A stretch of DNA of 64,000 bases from Lepidodermella squamata (taxonomy: Eukaryota; Gastrotricha), in contig JBLDXI010000013.1 of NCBI GenBank assembly GCA_047495785.1, positions 1,984,001-2,048,000 on the forward strand, read 5' to 3'. The position numbers and the translations under genes were made by a program. Shown here one piece after another: positions 10,985 through 23,727 of the stretch (position 1 is its first letter; every line of letters begins with the position of its first letter). Below the pieces are notes generated by a model. The model was given only the letters and a program-made list of their open reading frames with translations, did no database searches and had not been told where the DNA came from.

Positions 10985-11568
10985 TATGATGTGGCTGCTC
11001 TGATTCGCGCGTGGCTCTGATTGACTGATAGTATTTTTTTATCAATGGGCAATTCTTTTTTTGAGCTCGACACCTGTATAGTGACACGTTTGTGTACCTG
11101 CAAAATTAAATTCAACGTGGAATCGTGATCGCTAGGACTTCATCAACATCCCCTGATGACCGTCTTTTATCAGAATAACAATGCTTTTTGTCTCGAAAAC
11201 GAACGGAAACGAAAACATTTTTATTTATCCTCGTATTTAAGAGATGCAACAGTTAAACCCTCTAAGGCCGGTAACGTGTATACTCAAACTACGAATACTC
11301 GCCGCGTTAATTACGTAACACAGGTGAGCGCGCAAATCACGCGGTCGGATGCTTTATGTGTATCCTCAATCAGGAAGTGAGCCATTTGACTGGATGGGTG
11401 CCAGCAAGATCCACTCAATTTGGTTTAAAATGTTCAAACTAGTGCCAATACAGGTTTCTATTGACGTCCGTCATAAATAGGGCGAAAAATATAGGTTTTT
11501 TTTTGCTTGTTTTGAGATAAAAATGACACTTTGATCGAAATTGGCAATTATCAGTTTTGAACAGGTTC

Positions 11569-12480
11569 ACGGGGTGGTGATCGTACGGACCTTAACTTAA
11601 GTGGTAACTTTTCAGATAAGTTCACTTTGTTAAGTTGACCTTAAATTGGTGTGTGATCGAAACTCACCTTATCAAAGGCGCCCTTAGTTAAGGTCCACTT
11701 AAAGGAATGTTATCGTACCTTATCCGGATCTCGATACCGTTCTATCACCAACCTTAACTTTTTACTGAGATTCGTAAGTTGAGTGATCAAAGTTAATGTG
11801 ACCTTAAGTGATTGCGCAACAATGCCAAAAGATGGCCTGATTTCTAGAGACAAATTTGTGTCCCAATTATCAGTCCTATATTTTCATTGGTCAAGATTAG
11901 AAGCTTTGTAATCGATCCTATTTTATTTCTAGTATTGCGGAACCCATATTTTCTCCGCGATGCTCCACTAATTCAAGATTGCTCACCTGTCCGTAGCCGC
12001 TAAAACTTTCACTAAGATAAGAAAAATCGTGATACGATCACCCAACTTATCTTTTCTTCATTGTCGATAATTATTTTTGCGCAATTTACAGGAAAACTCG
12101 ACACCACTGCCTTGGCATAGGTCCGCAGTGGCACGACAGAGTCGTCGACGCCCGGTAAACCCGGTTTTTCCTCGTGAAATATCGACAACCAGTTGGCTGA
12201 GGGACCTCTCGAGGTCCCTTACACTTAGGGGTGTGACAACCCTTAACTTATTTTCTTAAGTCCAGTTTAAGGCGTCTTTTTCTTTCGATCACTTACTTAT
12301 TGTTAAAAAGTACAAAATGTTTACTTATTTCCTTAACTTAAGCATTCGATCACACCTCGACTTAAGTTGACCTTATTTCGCAAAAACAGTTAAAGATAAG
12401 GGCGACCTTAACTTTCGATCACCAACCTTAGCACTTGAGGAATTAAGGTGGGGTTAAGGAGCTTACGATCACCACCCCGT
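11569..12480. mobile_element. MITE-like element, 0.9 kb, with 17 bp perfect terminal inverted repeats
   Basis: ACGGGGTGGTGATCGTA at 11569-11585 is exactly mirrored by TACGATCACCACCCCGT at 12464-12480. The interior is full of subterminal repeats built from CCTTAACTTAAG and GATCAC in both orientations. No long reading frame exists, so this is a non-autonomous DNA transposon. The superfamily cannot be assigned from the termini alone. Confidence 0.8.
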
Positions 12481-12870
12481 CACTGCATAATAAGAATAGA
12501 GGATTGCATAATAAGGTCAGATCATTGGTATAAGTTCTCAGATGGATTAACAGACCATTCATAAAAAGTTTGGTCTGGTGGCTGCTCATCATTCTCAAGA
12601 TACAAGATTTTTTTCATTTGAGTAAACTCAAGCTGTATAACCTGCCGGCCTTAGAGGGTTAACATCATCGAGGCATCCTAATTTTGAAATTCACGCCAGG
12701 GAAAACGTGATTATTCCATATGCACCCTTACAATGCAGCAGAGCCGTAAAATCTCGTGGCTTGAGGGTCGAATCTATTGACAAGCATAATGCTGCGCTAC
12801 CTGAACTACGCTAAGGCAGAGCTCTCAGTTGAAAATTTCGACGAGAGCAGTGAAAACAAAAACTCAGAAA

Positions 12871-14944
12871 ATGTCACGTTTATTCTATCTTACATCTGTA
12901 GTAAATGTTCTCTTAATCGAGGTTGCCCTGGGGCACCCTGAATACCAGCAACTCATCCCAAATGGGAACAAAATCCCATCACCATGTGATCCTAGCGATA
13001 TTTGGCAGGGCGTGGGCCATGAGATGCTCTACGGGCCAGGTTACTTAATAAAGAGCCAAAAGCCATATTTAATCCTATTTTTCTAAAAAAGGTCCACTCA
13101 ATAGGTTCGGCCGAGCATTCCTTGCTAACAAGAAATCTTGGACTAAAAGCTTCTGTCAGGCTGACTCCGATGGTGATGGCAAGACTAACGGCGAGGAGTT
13201 GGGTGATCCTAACTGCGTTTGGACAAAGGGCGCCACCCCTCAAGTGACAGATCGAAGCAAATTATCCCATCCCGGAGTCTGCGAACCGGTTGGATCTCCC
13301 AAGTGCCAAGATGATGTTCGTTTTCTGCGTGATATTGACGCTTGTAAGAAGGTGCTGAATGACTCGAGTGATTGGTGCCCAGCTATCAGAGCTGCCGATG
13401 TCAAAACGCTGACTATTCGCTTTACCGAGACGACAATACCTAGCATTGAAACAAACTATTTCTGCCAAACGTTTCAAACCCCAGCCGATCAAGACTACCA
13501 CATAATTGCCGTAAGTTTGTGGGTACAACTTGTGTTGTACCATAACAATTTCCCTCCGTTATCCTATCTAGTGGGAGCCGATAATCGATAATCCTGAGGT
13601 GATGCATCATCTCATTCTATTCATCTGCGACACGCCAGCTCAAGAAGCCCAGATAAATAAGACTGGCAACTATTCATTGCCTATTGAATGCGGAATCGCT
13701 CCTTCTGAGTGTCTGAGCCAAAATATCGGCTGGGCTTTCGGCAGGAAGGGCCGTTGCTTCCCTCCCGAGGCTGGCATGACAATGGGCAAGAACAACTACC
13801 GAAAAGTTATCATGCAAATTCACTACAATAATCCAATGCTTAAATCTGGCCTGCGAGATGCTTCCGGGCTGAAAATTTACTACACACCGAGACTACGTCA
13901 GCACAGCATCGCAGTTTTTAGGCCTGGCCAAGCTGACATTTCAATTCCTCCACTTTCACCGAGAACAACCGTGATAAGTCGTACATTTCAGTCGCCCAAC
14001 TGCAGCCAGCGACTTCTTGGCGGCAACGCTACGTCTTACAAACTCATAAGCATCCAGATGCATATGCACAAAATAGGAAGACGAGCGAGGCTTACGATGG
14101 AGAAGGCCAACGGGACTAAAGTCGTCATATTCAACGAAATTTACTACTACGACCGTCCGACTGTTATTACATGGTCGCCGGCTGAGGCCATGGAAATTGT
14201 GCCTGGTGACAATTTTGTTCTTGAGTGTCAGTTTTCAGCTGAAGATCGCGAGACATGGACACATTTCGGGAAAAATACGGCGGATGAGATGTGCCTGATT
14301 GGCCTGCAGGTAATTTATAGGTCAAGAGTACAGACTTAAGCATTTCTATTCCGAATCTACTCTAGGTTTTCCCTCGGCCTAATGAGAAGAACTTCATCGA
14401 GGGCGGCACTTTCAGCAAGATCGATCAATGTGCCTTGCGGAGTTCTGCAGTTACCAGAAGCAGACTATGCCCGCCTCTTGCCCCGATTATCGATTCGATG
14501 CGAAATGATACGAGTTTGATCAGTGTTTGTAACAACCCCATGACTTCTAGCTCGAAAAGCTGCTGCGAGTGAGAGTCTTGAAAATTAATCATGCAAAACA
14601 TCGCCGATTTTGTCATTTAATACAGATTTTTGACGCGCAATAATTTCACCAACTACCCTTGTCTGTACACAGCCTCGGCAGAGGTGGTGAAGCGATTGCT
14701 TGGCAATAGTACAAATATCAAGACGCTAAACAATGTCCATGCGAACATGATGAGGTGCATCAACGATGTTGTTTACGGTGCTTCGTACACTGAACTTGGG
14801 GATGAAATCGATGATGCCGAGGTGGTTGAGCCTAAAACGCTGGATGCAAACGATCGCAACAGTTCGCCGAAAATAGTTGGAAACATGCATTGGCTAACCA
14901 GTTTTGCGGCTATTTTGTCAACTTTCGTCTTGTATTTATACTGA
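12871..14944 (+). CDS. Temptin-copper monooxygenase fusion, gene B (5 exons)
   Basis: Exons 12871-13039, 13092-13510, 13572-14309, 14366-14568 and 14626-14944; introns 52-61 bp; 615 aa. The start MSRLFYL begins a signal peptide; the codons upstream of it contain no ATG. Temptin domain about 23-128, then the hydroxylase core with H208-H209, H280, H360-x-H362 and M436, so both copper sites look intact. The tail ends NMHWLTSFAAILSTFVLYLY, a probable GPI-type or membrane anchor. Domain layout and intron positions match gene A exactly, and the protein from the middle of exon 2 onward is almost identical to gene C, introns included. It is likely an enzyme with the same reaction as its neighbours. 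Confidence 0.9.
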
Positions 14945-16058
14945 AATCAAGCTTTCTTGAAGGACTGCTTACAATCATCAATCATTCCAAAATTCATTTT
15001 CAATGACTTTCGATTCTTCAATAATCCATCTTTTGATTATTGAAACAAATGAAATTAATTATCCCGCTTTTATTACAGATATATAGTTTCGAATACTTTA
15101 GTACATGCAATCATTAAGGGGGCAACGGAAAACCTATCGCAACAAAAATGAATCTTTCATTAAGCTCTATTAACGTGAAGTTATCTTCCAATGACTGTCG
15201 TTTTTCGAACAATCTATCGAACAATCTATCATTTTGCTTTACCCGAATAAAGGCTTTATTCTATTTCATTTTATTTCGGATTCTTCTTGATTAAAATTTT
15301 GATTATCTCTCTTATTTTCGGGCCTCGTGGTCGCTGTCGAGCTCGGAGACTCAGACGGTCTTAGCAGAGGGGTCAACTTGATTTAATTCGTACGTAGCTA
15401 TATTTATCATCATCATCGCCTGTGGAAGTTAAGCAAAGTTGAAGAAGGATTTAATTGCTTAAATTGAGAGTACTTTCATATAAGCCCGGGGCCATAGATT
15501 CATAGAAGCCCGGTCTCTTTTATTGTGTTTGCAAAAACGTTAAAATTTCGAAAAATTTGAGGATTAAAGAGAATTAATAAATAAATGCTAAGCGAAATCA
15601 TGAACGTGTATATATTAAATGCGAAATCTTCACACCTGGCCACAATTTCAGGATCATCTATTCCCCATGATGCCCCTCATCTTGCAGAAAAATAATGTCC
15701 CTCTGTCTAATTTTAGCTTAAAATTGTCGGAAACTGTAGTTGATTTTTTGAGTTTTCGATAGTACTAGGTTCAGCAGGCTCGATTGTGAGAATTGCGAGA
15801 AATTTTTCTGTCTGCTTACCACCACTCATGTAAGAGATGCAACCTCATCGAGCCGTCCTACATTTGAGATTCACGCCGGAGAACAAATTGTGAATATTCT
15901 CTCTGTGCCCCGTTACAATGCCATGTAGCCATAAAATATCGTGGCTTGAGGGTCGATTCTATTGACAAGCATATAGGTGCACTACCTGAACTATGCTATA
16001 AAACAGAGCTCAGTTGATAATTTTGACAAGAGCTGCAGTGAAAACAAAAACTCAGAAA
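14945..16058. other. Spacer between genes B and C
   Basis: The first 350 bases match the 3' flank of gene C in part (AATGACTTTCGAT, CCCGAATAAAGGCTTTATT), and the last 250 bases match the 5' flank of gene B. No gene inside. Confidence 0.55.
15998..16004 (+). promoter_or_regulatory. TATAAAA box of gene C
   Basis: GCTATAAAACAG lies about 60 bp before the ATG. The aligned position in gene B reads GCTAAGGCAG, so gene B has lost or never had this box. Confidence 0.5.
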
Positions 16059-18145
16059 ATGGAGAAAATGTCACGTTTATTTTATCTTACATCTGTGGTA
16101 AATTTGCTCTTAATCGAGGTTGCTCTAGGGCACCCTGAATACCAGCAGCTCATCCCAAATGGGAACAAAATCCCATCACCATGTGATCCTACCGATACCT
16201 GGCAAGGCTTGGGTCATGAAATGACCTCTGGGCCAGGTTAATTGATTAATTAAACCATGTTAAATCATCTCAACTTATTATAAAAGGTCCGCTTAACAAG
16301 TTTGGCCGAGCTTTTCTTGCTAACAAGAAATCTTGGACAAAAAGCCTCTGCCAGGCTGACTCTGACGGCGATGGCAAGACTAATGGCGAGGAGCTGGGTG
16401 ATCCTAACTGCATTTGGAAAAAGGGAGCAACCCCTCAAGTGACAGATGGAAGCAAGTTATCCCATCCTGGAATTTGTGAACCGGTTGGATCTCCCAAGTG
16501 CCAAGATGATGTTCGTTTTCTGCGTGATATTGACGCTTGTAAGAAGGTGCTGAATGACTCGAGTGATTGGTGCCCAGCTATCAGAGCTGCCGATGTCAAA
16601 ACGCTGACTATTCGCTTTACCGAGACGACAATACCTAGCATTGAAACAAACTATTTCTGCCAAACGTTTCAAACCCCAGCCGATCAAGACTACCACATAA
16701 TTGCCGTAAGTTTGTGGGTACAACTTGTGTTGTACCATAACAATTTCCCTCCGTTATCCTATCTAGTGGGAGCCGATAATCGATAATCCTGAGGTGATGC
16801 ATCATCTCATTCTATTCATCTGCGACACGCCAGCTCAAGAAGCCCAGATAAATAAGACTGGCAACTATTCATTGCCTATTGAATGCGGAATCGCTCCTTC
16901 TGAGTGTCTGAGCCAAAATATCGGCTGGGCTTTCGGCAGGAAGGGCCGTTGCTTCCCTCCCGAGGCTGGCATGACAATGGGCAAGAACAACTACCGAAAA
17001 GTTATCATGCAAATTCACTACAATAATCCAATGCTTAAATCTGGCCTGCGAGATGCTTCCGGGCTGAAAATTTACTACACACCGAGACTACGTCAGCACA
17101 GCATCGCAGTTTTTAGGCCTGGCCAAGCTGACATTTCAATTCCTCCACTTTCACCGAGAACAACCGTGATAAGTCGTACATTTCAGTCGCCCAACTGCAG
17201 CCAGCGACTTCTTGGCGGCAACGCTACGTCTTACAAACTCATAAGCATCCAGATGCATATGCACAAAATAGGAAGACGAGCGAGGCTTACGATGGAGAAG
17301 GCCAACGGGACTAAAGTCGTCATATTCAACGAAATTTACTACTACGACCGTCCGACTGTTATTACATGGTCGCCGGCTGAGGCCATGGAAATTGTGCCTG
17401 GTGACAATTTTGTTCTTGAGTGTCAGTTTTCAGCTGAAGATCGCGAGACATGGACACATTTCGGGAAAAATACGGCGGATGAGATGTGCCTGATTGGCCT
17501 GCAGGTAATTTATAGGTCAAGAGTACAGACTTAAGCATTTCTATTCCGAATCTACTCTAGGTTTTCCCTCGGCCTAATGAGAAGAACTTCATCGAGGGCG
17601 GCACTTTCAGCAAGATCGATCAATGTGCCTTGCGGAGTTCTGCAGTTACCAGAAGCAGACTATGCCCGCCTCTTGCCCCGATTATCGATTCGATGCGAAA
17701 TGATACGAGTTTGATCAGTGTTTGTAACAACCCCATGACTTCTAGCTCGAAAAGCTGCTGCGAGTGAGAGTCTTGAAAATTAATCATGCAAAACATCGCC
17801 GATTTTGTCATGTAATACAGATTTTTGACGCGCAATAATTTCACCAACTACCCTTGTCTGTACACAGCCTCGGCAGAGGTGGTGAAGCGATTGCTTGGCA
17901 ATAGTACAAATATCAAGACGCTAAACAATGTCCATGCGAACATGATGAGGTGCATCAACGATGTTGTTTACGGTGCTTCGTACACTGAACTTGCTGATGA
18001 AATCGACGATGATAGCGCTGAGGTGACTGAGCCTAAAACGTTGGATGTTAGCAATCAAAACAGTTCACCTATATCTGCTGGAAACATGCGTTGGCTGACC
18101 AGCTTTGCGGCCATTGTGACAATTTTCGTCTCGTATTTCAACTGA
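16059..18145 (+). CDS. Temptin-copper monooxygenase fusion, gene C (5 exons)
   Basis: Exons 16059-16236, 16287-16705, 16767-17504, 17561-17763 and 17821-18145; introns 50-61 bp; 620 aa. The first ATG gives MEKMSRLFYL; the second, at 16068, matches the start of gene B, and either could be used. Signal peptide, temptin domain (about 26-131; note NCIWKKGAT where the other genes have NCVWTKGAT), hydroxylase core with H211-H212, H283, H363-x-H365 and M439, then a hydrophobic tail WLTSFAAIVTIFVSYFN. From 16478 to 17993 I see one difference from gene B, while both sides differ clearly, which is the pattern of gene conversion. Confidence 0.9.
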
Positions 18146-19116
18146 AATCGAGCCTTCTTGAAGGACTGTTAACAATCATTGTTAAATTCGCTCTAAATGA
18201 CTTTCGATTTTTCAATAGTCCATCTTGATTATATTGAAAAAAATGAAATGAATATTCCCCTTTTTACCACTGGTTATTCCGAATATTTCACTACAGGCAA
18301 CTGTGCAACGATGTCAATCATTAACGAGGCTAAGGAAAACGTATCGCAACTGAAAAGAATCATTCTTGAAGACAAATGACATCTTCTCATGACTTTCCAT
18401 TTTTCAATAATAATCTATCATCTTGCTAATTACCCGAATAAAGGCTTTATTTAATTTTTGTTGTATATTTTACTTGAATATACTTGAATATACTTGAAAC
18501 TGCGAATAATCGCTCGATTCATAGAAGCCCGGGCTTTTGTTGATGTTTTTTGCAAAAACGTTAAAATTTCGAAAAATTGATGCGTAAATGCGTAAATCGC
18601 GATATGAAACTAATGAATCATCATCTAAGGTTAAAACAATAAGCTACGGGTTACTTATTCTACCATATTATACCATATTCACAAGGTGTTGAACACGAGC
18701 TCTTTACAGAAAACAATTACCTGGCTTATTCATGCGACTTGTGAGGCATTATTATATATAATGCTAGATGAATCACATCAGCTATATATTCCGAATAAGA
18801 CTACCTAAATGCTGGTTTTTCAGCTTATTCCTTTTGCTGCTAGTGTGCAGCTGCATATGATTCAGCAGAAAGAAAATGAAGAACATCAAGCAGAAGCTGA
18901 ATAGGATAAAAGTAAAAAAAACAGGCAAAAAAACCTGGGCACGTGATCAACATGGCTATTGAAATTTGTGTACAGCGTACAGTGTACAGTATAAAAGGTA
19001 AGATCGGAGACAAAAAGCTGTCTCGTTCGAGCACGCTGTATTTAAGGGTAACTCTGAGAACACATAGTTCACATCTTTTAATACAGCCTCGCCTGATAGA
19101 GAAAACACTTAAAATA
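18146..19116. other. Spacer between genes C and D
   Basis: Starts with a 3' flank like that of gene B and ends with a 5' flank like that of gene A. A TATTTAA box at 19039-19045 serves gene D. No gene inside. Confidence 0.55.
19039..19045 (+). promoter_or_regulatory. TATTTAA box of gene D
   Basis: GTATTTAAGGG lies 72 bp before the ATG at 19117, within GTTCGAGCACGCT-GTATTTAAGG. Gene A carries the same flanking string with the box replaced by a T-run. Confidence 0.55.
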
Positions 19117-21217
19117 ATGTTAATATACCAAGCATTGATATTAGCTGCTATCAATGCGATTGTTATCGCGCATCCTGAATATCAGCAACTCATCCCAAAC
19201 GGGAACAAAATCCTATCACCTTGTGACCCTAGTGAAACCTGGGAAGGCTTGGGCCATGAAATGACTTCAGGGGCAGGTAACTTCATTATGAGCAAGAAAA
19301 TACCCTACTAAATCCCAACTTCTTAAAAGGTCCACTGAACAAGTTTGGCCGAGCTTTTATGGCGAATAAAAAGGTTTGGTCTAAAAGCCTCTGCCAGGCG
19401 GATTCAGACGGCGATGGAAGGACCAATGGCGAGGAGTTGGGGGATCCTAACTGCGTCTGGACAAAGGGCGCTACCCCTCAAGTGACAGATCGAAGCAAAT
19501 TATCCCATCCCGGAATCTGCGAACCGGTTGGATCTCCCAAGTGCCAAGATGACATTCGATTTCTGCGCGATGTTGACGCTTGTAAAAAAATCTTAAACGA
19601 TACAAGCGATTGGTGCCCACCAATTAAGGCAACAGACGTCAAAACGTTGATTTTACGCTTCAACGAGACGACGATTCCCGCCATCGAAACAAACTACTTT
19701 TGCCAGACTTTGGAAGTCCCGGCAGACCAGGATTACCATATCATTGCGGTATGTCAACTTGGTGTTTCAAATTTCGCAAATCATCAGATTTGACTTTCAG
19801 TGGGAGCCAATAATCGATAATCCACAGGTGATGCATCATCTCATTGTTTTCATCTGCGACACACCAGCTCAAGAAGCCCTGATAAACAAAACGGGCAATT
19901 ATACCGTGCCAACTGAATGCGGACTAGAACCATCTGAGTGTCAGAGCCAAAATATTCTCTGGGCGTTTGGAATGAAAGGTCGTTGCTTCCCACCCGAGGC
20001 CGGCATGACAATGGGTAAGAGCAACTATCGAAAAGTGATCATGCAAATTCACTACAACAACCCAATGTTGAAATCTGGCCTGCGCGATGCTTCCGGGTTG
20101 AAAATTTACTACACAACCAGTTTGAGAAAGCATAACATCGCAAATTTTCGACTTGGTCAGGGTGACATTTCAATTCCTCCACTTTCACCGAGAACAACGA
20201 TAATCAGCCGTACGTTTCAATCGCCCAACTGCAGCCAGCGACTACTCGGCGGCAATTACACGTCTTACAAACTCATCAATTTGCTTATGCATATGCACAA
20301 AATAGGAAGACGAGCGAGACTTACAATAGAGAAGGCTAACGGGACAAAGGTCGTCATTTTCAATGAGATGTATTACTACCACCGACCAACTATGATTACC
20401 TGGGCGCCGGCTGAGGCATTGGAAATCGCACCTGACGACAATCTTGTTATCGAGTGTCAGTTTTCAGCTGGAGATCGCGAGACATGGACTCATTTCGGGA
20501 AAAATACGGCGGACGAGATGTGCATGATTGGCCTGGAGGTAATTTAATTTATATCTAAATTTTGTAATTTATATCAAAAATAAATAAAATTATGCATTTC
20601 AATTCCGAATTCTAGATCTTCCCTCGGCCAAATGGGATGAACTTTATCGATGGCGGCACGTTCAACAAAATGGATAAATGTATCTTGCAGAGTCTTCCAG
20701 TTGCTAGTAGCAGTGGCTGTCCGCCTCCTGACTTGATCATCGCTTCGATGCGAAACGATACGAGTTTGATCAGCGTTTGTAACGACCAGTTGAATTCTAC
20801 CTCAAAACGCTGCTGCGAGTGAGTGCTTTGAAGATGAATAATCGCAAGCAATATTGCCGATTTCTCTTTCAATACAGCTTTTTAACGCGAAATCATTTTT
20901 ACAAGTTCCCTTGTCTGTACTCAGCTTCGGCAGACGTGGTGAAGCGATTACTTGGCAATAATAGTACAAATATCAAGACGCTTAACAATGTACACGCGAA
21001 TATGATGAGGTGTATCAACGACAATGTTTACGGTGCTTCGTACACTGAACTTGCGGATGAAATCGATGATGATAGCGCTGAGGAGACTGAGCCTAAAACG
21101 CTGGATGTTAGCGATCGAAACAGTTCACCCAAAAGTGTTGGAAAAATGCATTTTCCTTGGCATTGGCTGACCTGCTTTACGGCCATTTTACCAATTTTCG
21201 TCTCGTATTTCAACTGA
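19117..21217 (+). CDS. Temptin-copper monooxygenase fusion, gene D (5 exons)
   Basis: Exons 19117-19276, 19330-19748, 19801-20538, 20616-20818 and 20878-21217; introns 52, 52-59 and one of 77 bp; 619 aa. Signal peptide (MLIYQALILAAINAIVIA), temptin domain about 20-125, hydroxylase core with H205-H206, H277, H357-x-H359 and M433, and a hydrophobic tail (LTCFTAILPIFVSYFN). Upstream flank, signal peptide and exon 2 are nearest to gene A, whereas the later exons (SIPPLSPRTT, RLLGG, NIKTLNNVHANMMRCIND) are nearest to genes B and C. It therefore reads as a mosaic of the two subtypes. The copper ligands are complete. Confidence 0.9.
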
Positions 21218-21583
21218 AATGAATCTTTTTGGAGCCCTAATTAACAAATAATTCACTCTATAAATGATTTTCGATTTTTCAAAAATCTATCTCGCTAATT
21301 ATAGATGAAGTAAATACCTATTCTAGCTTTCACAAATGATTCAAATGATTATTCCGAATATCTCAGTACAACTGTGCAACGATATCAATCATTAAAGAGG
21401 AAAACGCAAACCACAACCTAAGACGGTGAAAAAATCAAAGGAATGCCGCTCTCTGCTGAAATTCATGCATCACCGCAAATTATTTTTGGTACACATCGTA
21501 AACAAACCGATAAGTACAATTACTCCCAGTCCAGTCAGATTTTTTCGGGGCACTCAATTATTTCGATGGAATAAAAAACAGGA
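21218..21583. other. Short spacer between genes D and E
   Basis: No coding or repeat signal. The 5' flank differs from those of genes A-D. Confidence 0.4.
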
Positions 21584-23456
21584 ATGTCGAATGTAATAGT
21601 TGTAATTGTATTTCTGCAATCCTTTCAATTCGGGAATTGTTACCCCATTTTCCAAAGCCGCGTTCCGAATGGAAATAGAATACGATCACCGTGCGATGGA
21701 GACAAAAGCTGGCAAGGTAATTTTCAGGAAAAAAACCGAAAATTTATATGTCATGGAAAATGTTAAAAAGGTGTCGGTCATAAGATGATGCCAGGCGGAG
21801 GTCCGTTGAATAAATTCGGCCGTGATTTCCTCACCAACGGGAAAATTTGGTCATCAAGAATTTGCCAACTCGACAGCGACGGTGATGGTAGAACGAACGG
21901 CGAAGAACTGGGCGATCCCCACTGCACTTGGTCCCCAGGTTCTGATCCTAATATCACTGATATAAGTCAGTTGAGTCACCCTGGAATCTGCGAACCGGTC
22001 AACTCAACCCGATGCATTGAACTAAATGGGAACATGTTGCTTGATATTCAATCATGCCGTCAATTGCTGGGACAAGCTTTCAATGACTCATGGTGCCCGC
22101 CTATTCAGGATTCGGCCGTCAAGACACTTTCGTTCACCTTTAACGATATTGAACTCCCAGCCCAGGAAACTACTTACTATTGCCAGACATTCAATGTACC
22201 TGCCGATCGAGATTATCAAATTATCGCCGTGAGTTTTGACTATTTTTTAGAAATTACTACCTGATGTGATATTAAAAGTGGGAAGCAATTATCTCGAATC
22301 CGGAGGTAATGCATCACATGATTGTCTTCATCTGCGACTCGCCGGAAGCTGAAGCTAGGATTCAAGCAACTGGCAACTATCGGAATCCTACTCAGTGTGG
22401 TTTGATCGTACCTGAATGCCGTAGCGAAAACATGGTCTGGAGCATTGGCTTACAGCCAATTTGCATGGGCAACGAGACAGGCTACCTAATGGGCGCGTCA
22501 ACCTATCGAACGATCATCGTTCAGATCCACTACAACAACCCGTTTTTGAAGAGCGGCCTTCGAGATTCGTCCGGCCTAAAAATCTACTACGAACCAAAGA
22601 GGCGCCGTTATGATACTGGCGTTATTCGCGCGGGCCAGGTTGACCTTCACATTGCGCCTCGCGTTTCAAGGTCACGCGTCATCAGTCGCGCATTTTCGAA
22701 GCGAACGTGCCGCGAAAATAGGCTAAAAGGGCTCGATCGTTATGCGATAACTTACCTTCTAGTTCACATGCACAAATTCGGTCGATACGACCGTGTTGTT
22801 ATCGAGAAAGCAAATGGGACGAATATCACGATTCACGAGGGTTCTTTCGACTACTACAAGCCTAACGTTATCATTTGGTCAGATCCAGCGGAAAGGCCTA
22901 TCCTAGAGCCGGGGGATAATATCCTAGTCGAATGCAACTATTCAACGATGGATAAGCCGGGGGGTGTCGAGGCTGATTGGACACACTTCGGTGGAAGCCT
23001 CCAGCAAGAAATGTGTGTTGTCTACATTGGTGTCCAAAATCGCCCGCCGAATTCGAATTACGTCGATTTGCTTCACGGAGGCTATGTAATTATTTAAACT
23101 TAATTAGTCTATCATTTTATCGGCAATTTTCTCAGATCGATATCTGCGAGTATGAAGATGTCGCCAGATTTCAATGGGCGTTTTTCGACTTTTGCCCATT
23201 GTCTGAAGTCTTTCGAATCATCGGGTCAATGGGAAACGACGTAGTTGGCCTTGTTGCCAAGTGCACAAAGCCAGGCGAATATGTCTCAGAATGTTGCAGT
23301 TATTTGGAAAAGCACGATTTTTATTCATTCACATGCCCGTATTTTCTGGCGTTTCAGGCGGTTCAACTGTTAGTGGACGACTCTTTGACGATTGAGGGCC
23401 AACAGCTTCGAGGAATTGTTCACGTCAATATGATGAATTGTATCGCCGAACATTGA
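21584..23456 (+). CDS. Temptin-copper monooxygenase fusion, gene E (4 exons, divergent)
   Basis: Exons 21584-21716, 21771-22228, 22279-23085 and 23136-23456; introns 50-54 bp; 572 aa. Signal peptide to about residue 20, temptin domain (PIFQSRVPNG, WQG-VGHKM, GPLNKFGRDF, DSDGDGRTNGEELGDPHCTW), then the hydroxylase core with H209-H210, VQIHYNNP, LVHMHKFG and QEMC, so all copper ligands remain. It differs from A-D in structure. Its first intron splits WQG/VGH instead of GxG/PLN, and the late CC-E intron is absent. Its protein ends at MMNCIAEH without a hydrophobic tail, so it is probably soluble and secreted. The next gene lies tail to tail 270 bp away. Confidence 0.88.
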
Positions 23457-23727
23457 AAAATCGAAAGTAAAAATCGATTCTAGTATTAATAGCGATTATT
23501 GATTATGCGTCTCCCGATTCTCATAGCGAGAAAGAGCCCGAAATCGACCCAACAGCCGCCACTTTGCAACCTGACCTGTGTGCCTAGACTCGGAAAACGT
23601 TAATTGTCTAAAAAAGATTTTTTACAAAAATAAAAACAAAATAAAAATGTAAAAATATACTTTATTTCATAATTTATAATCTGTTTACATTCATGAACAA
23701 ATGAGCGAAATTTATCACACAGACTAA

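Larger units (their letters stand above)
10196..12870. other. Transposon-rich spacer between genes A and B
   Basis: Apart from the two elements listed, it carries no gene. The last 200 bases are the 5' flank of gene B and resemble the flank of gene C (GGCTTGAGGGTCGA, then CTACCTGAACTA). Confidence 0.6.

Noticed and set aside
8141-21217. Assembly artefact as the cause of the tandem genes
   Set aside because: Genes A and D differ throughout and spacers differ; only the B/C tract is suspicious and it is reported as a finding with a check.
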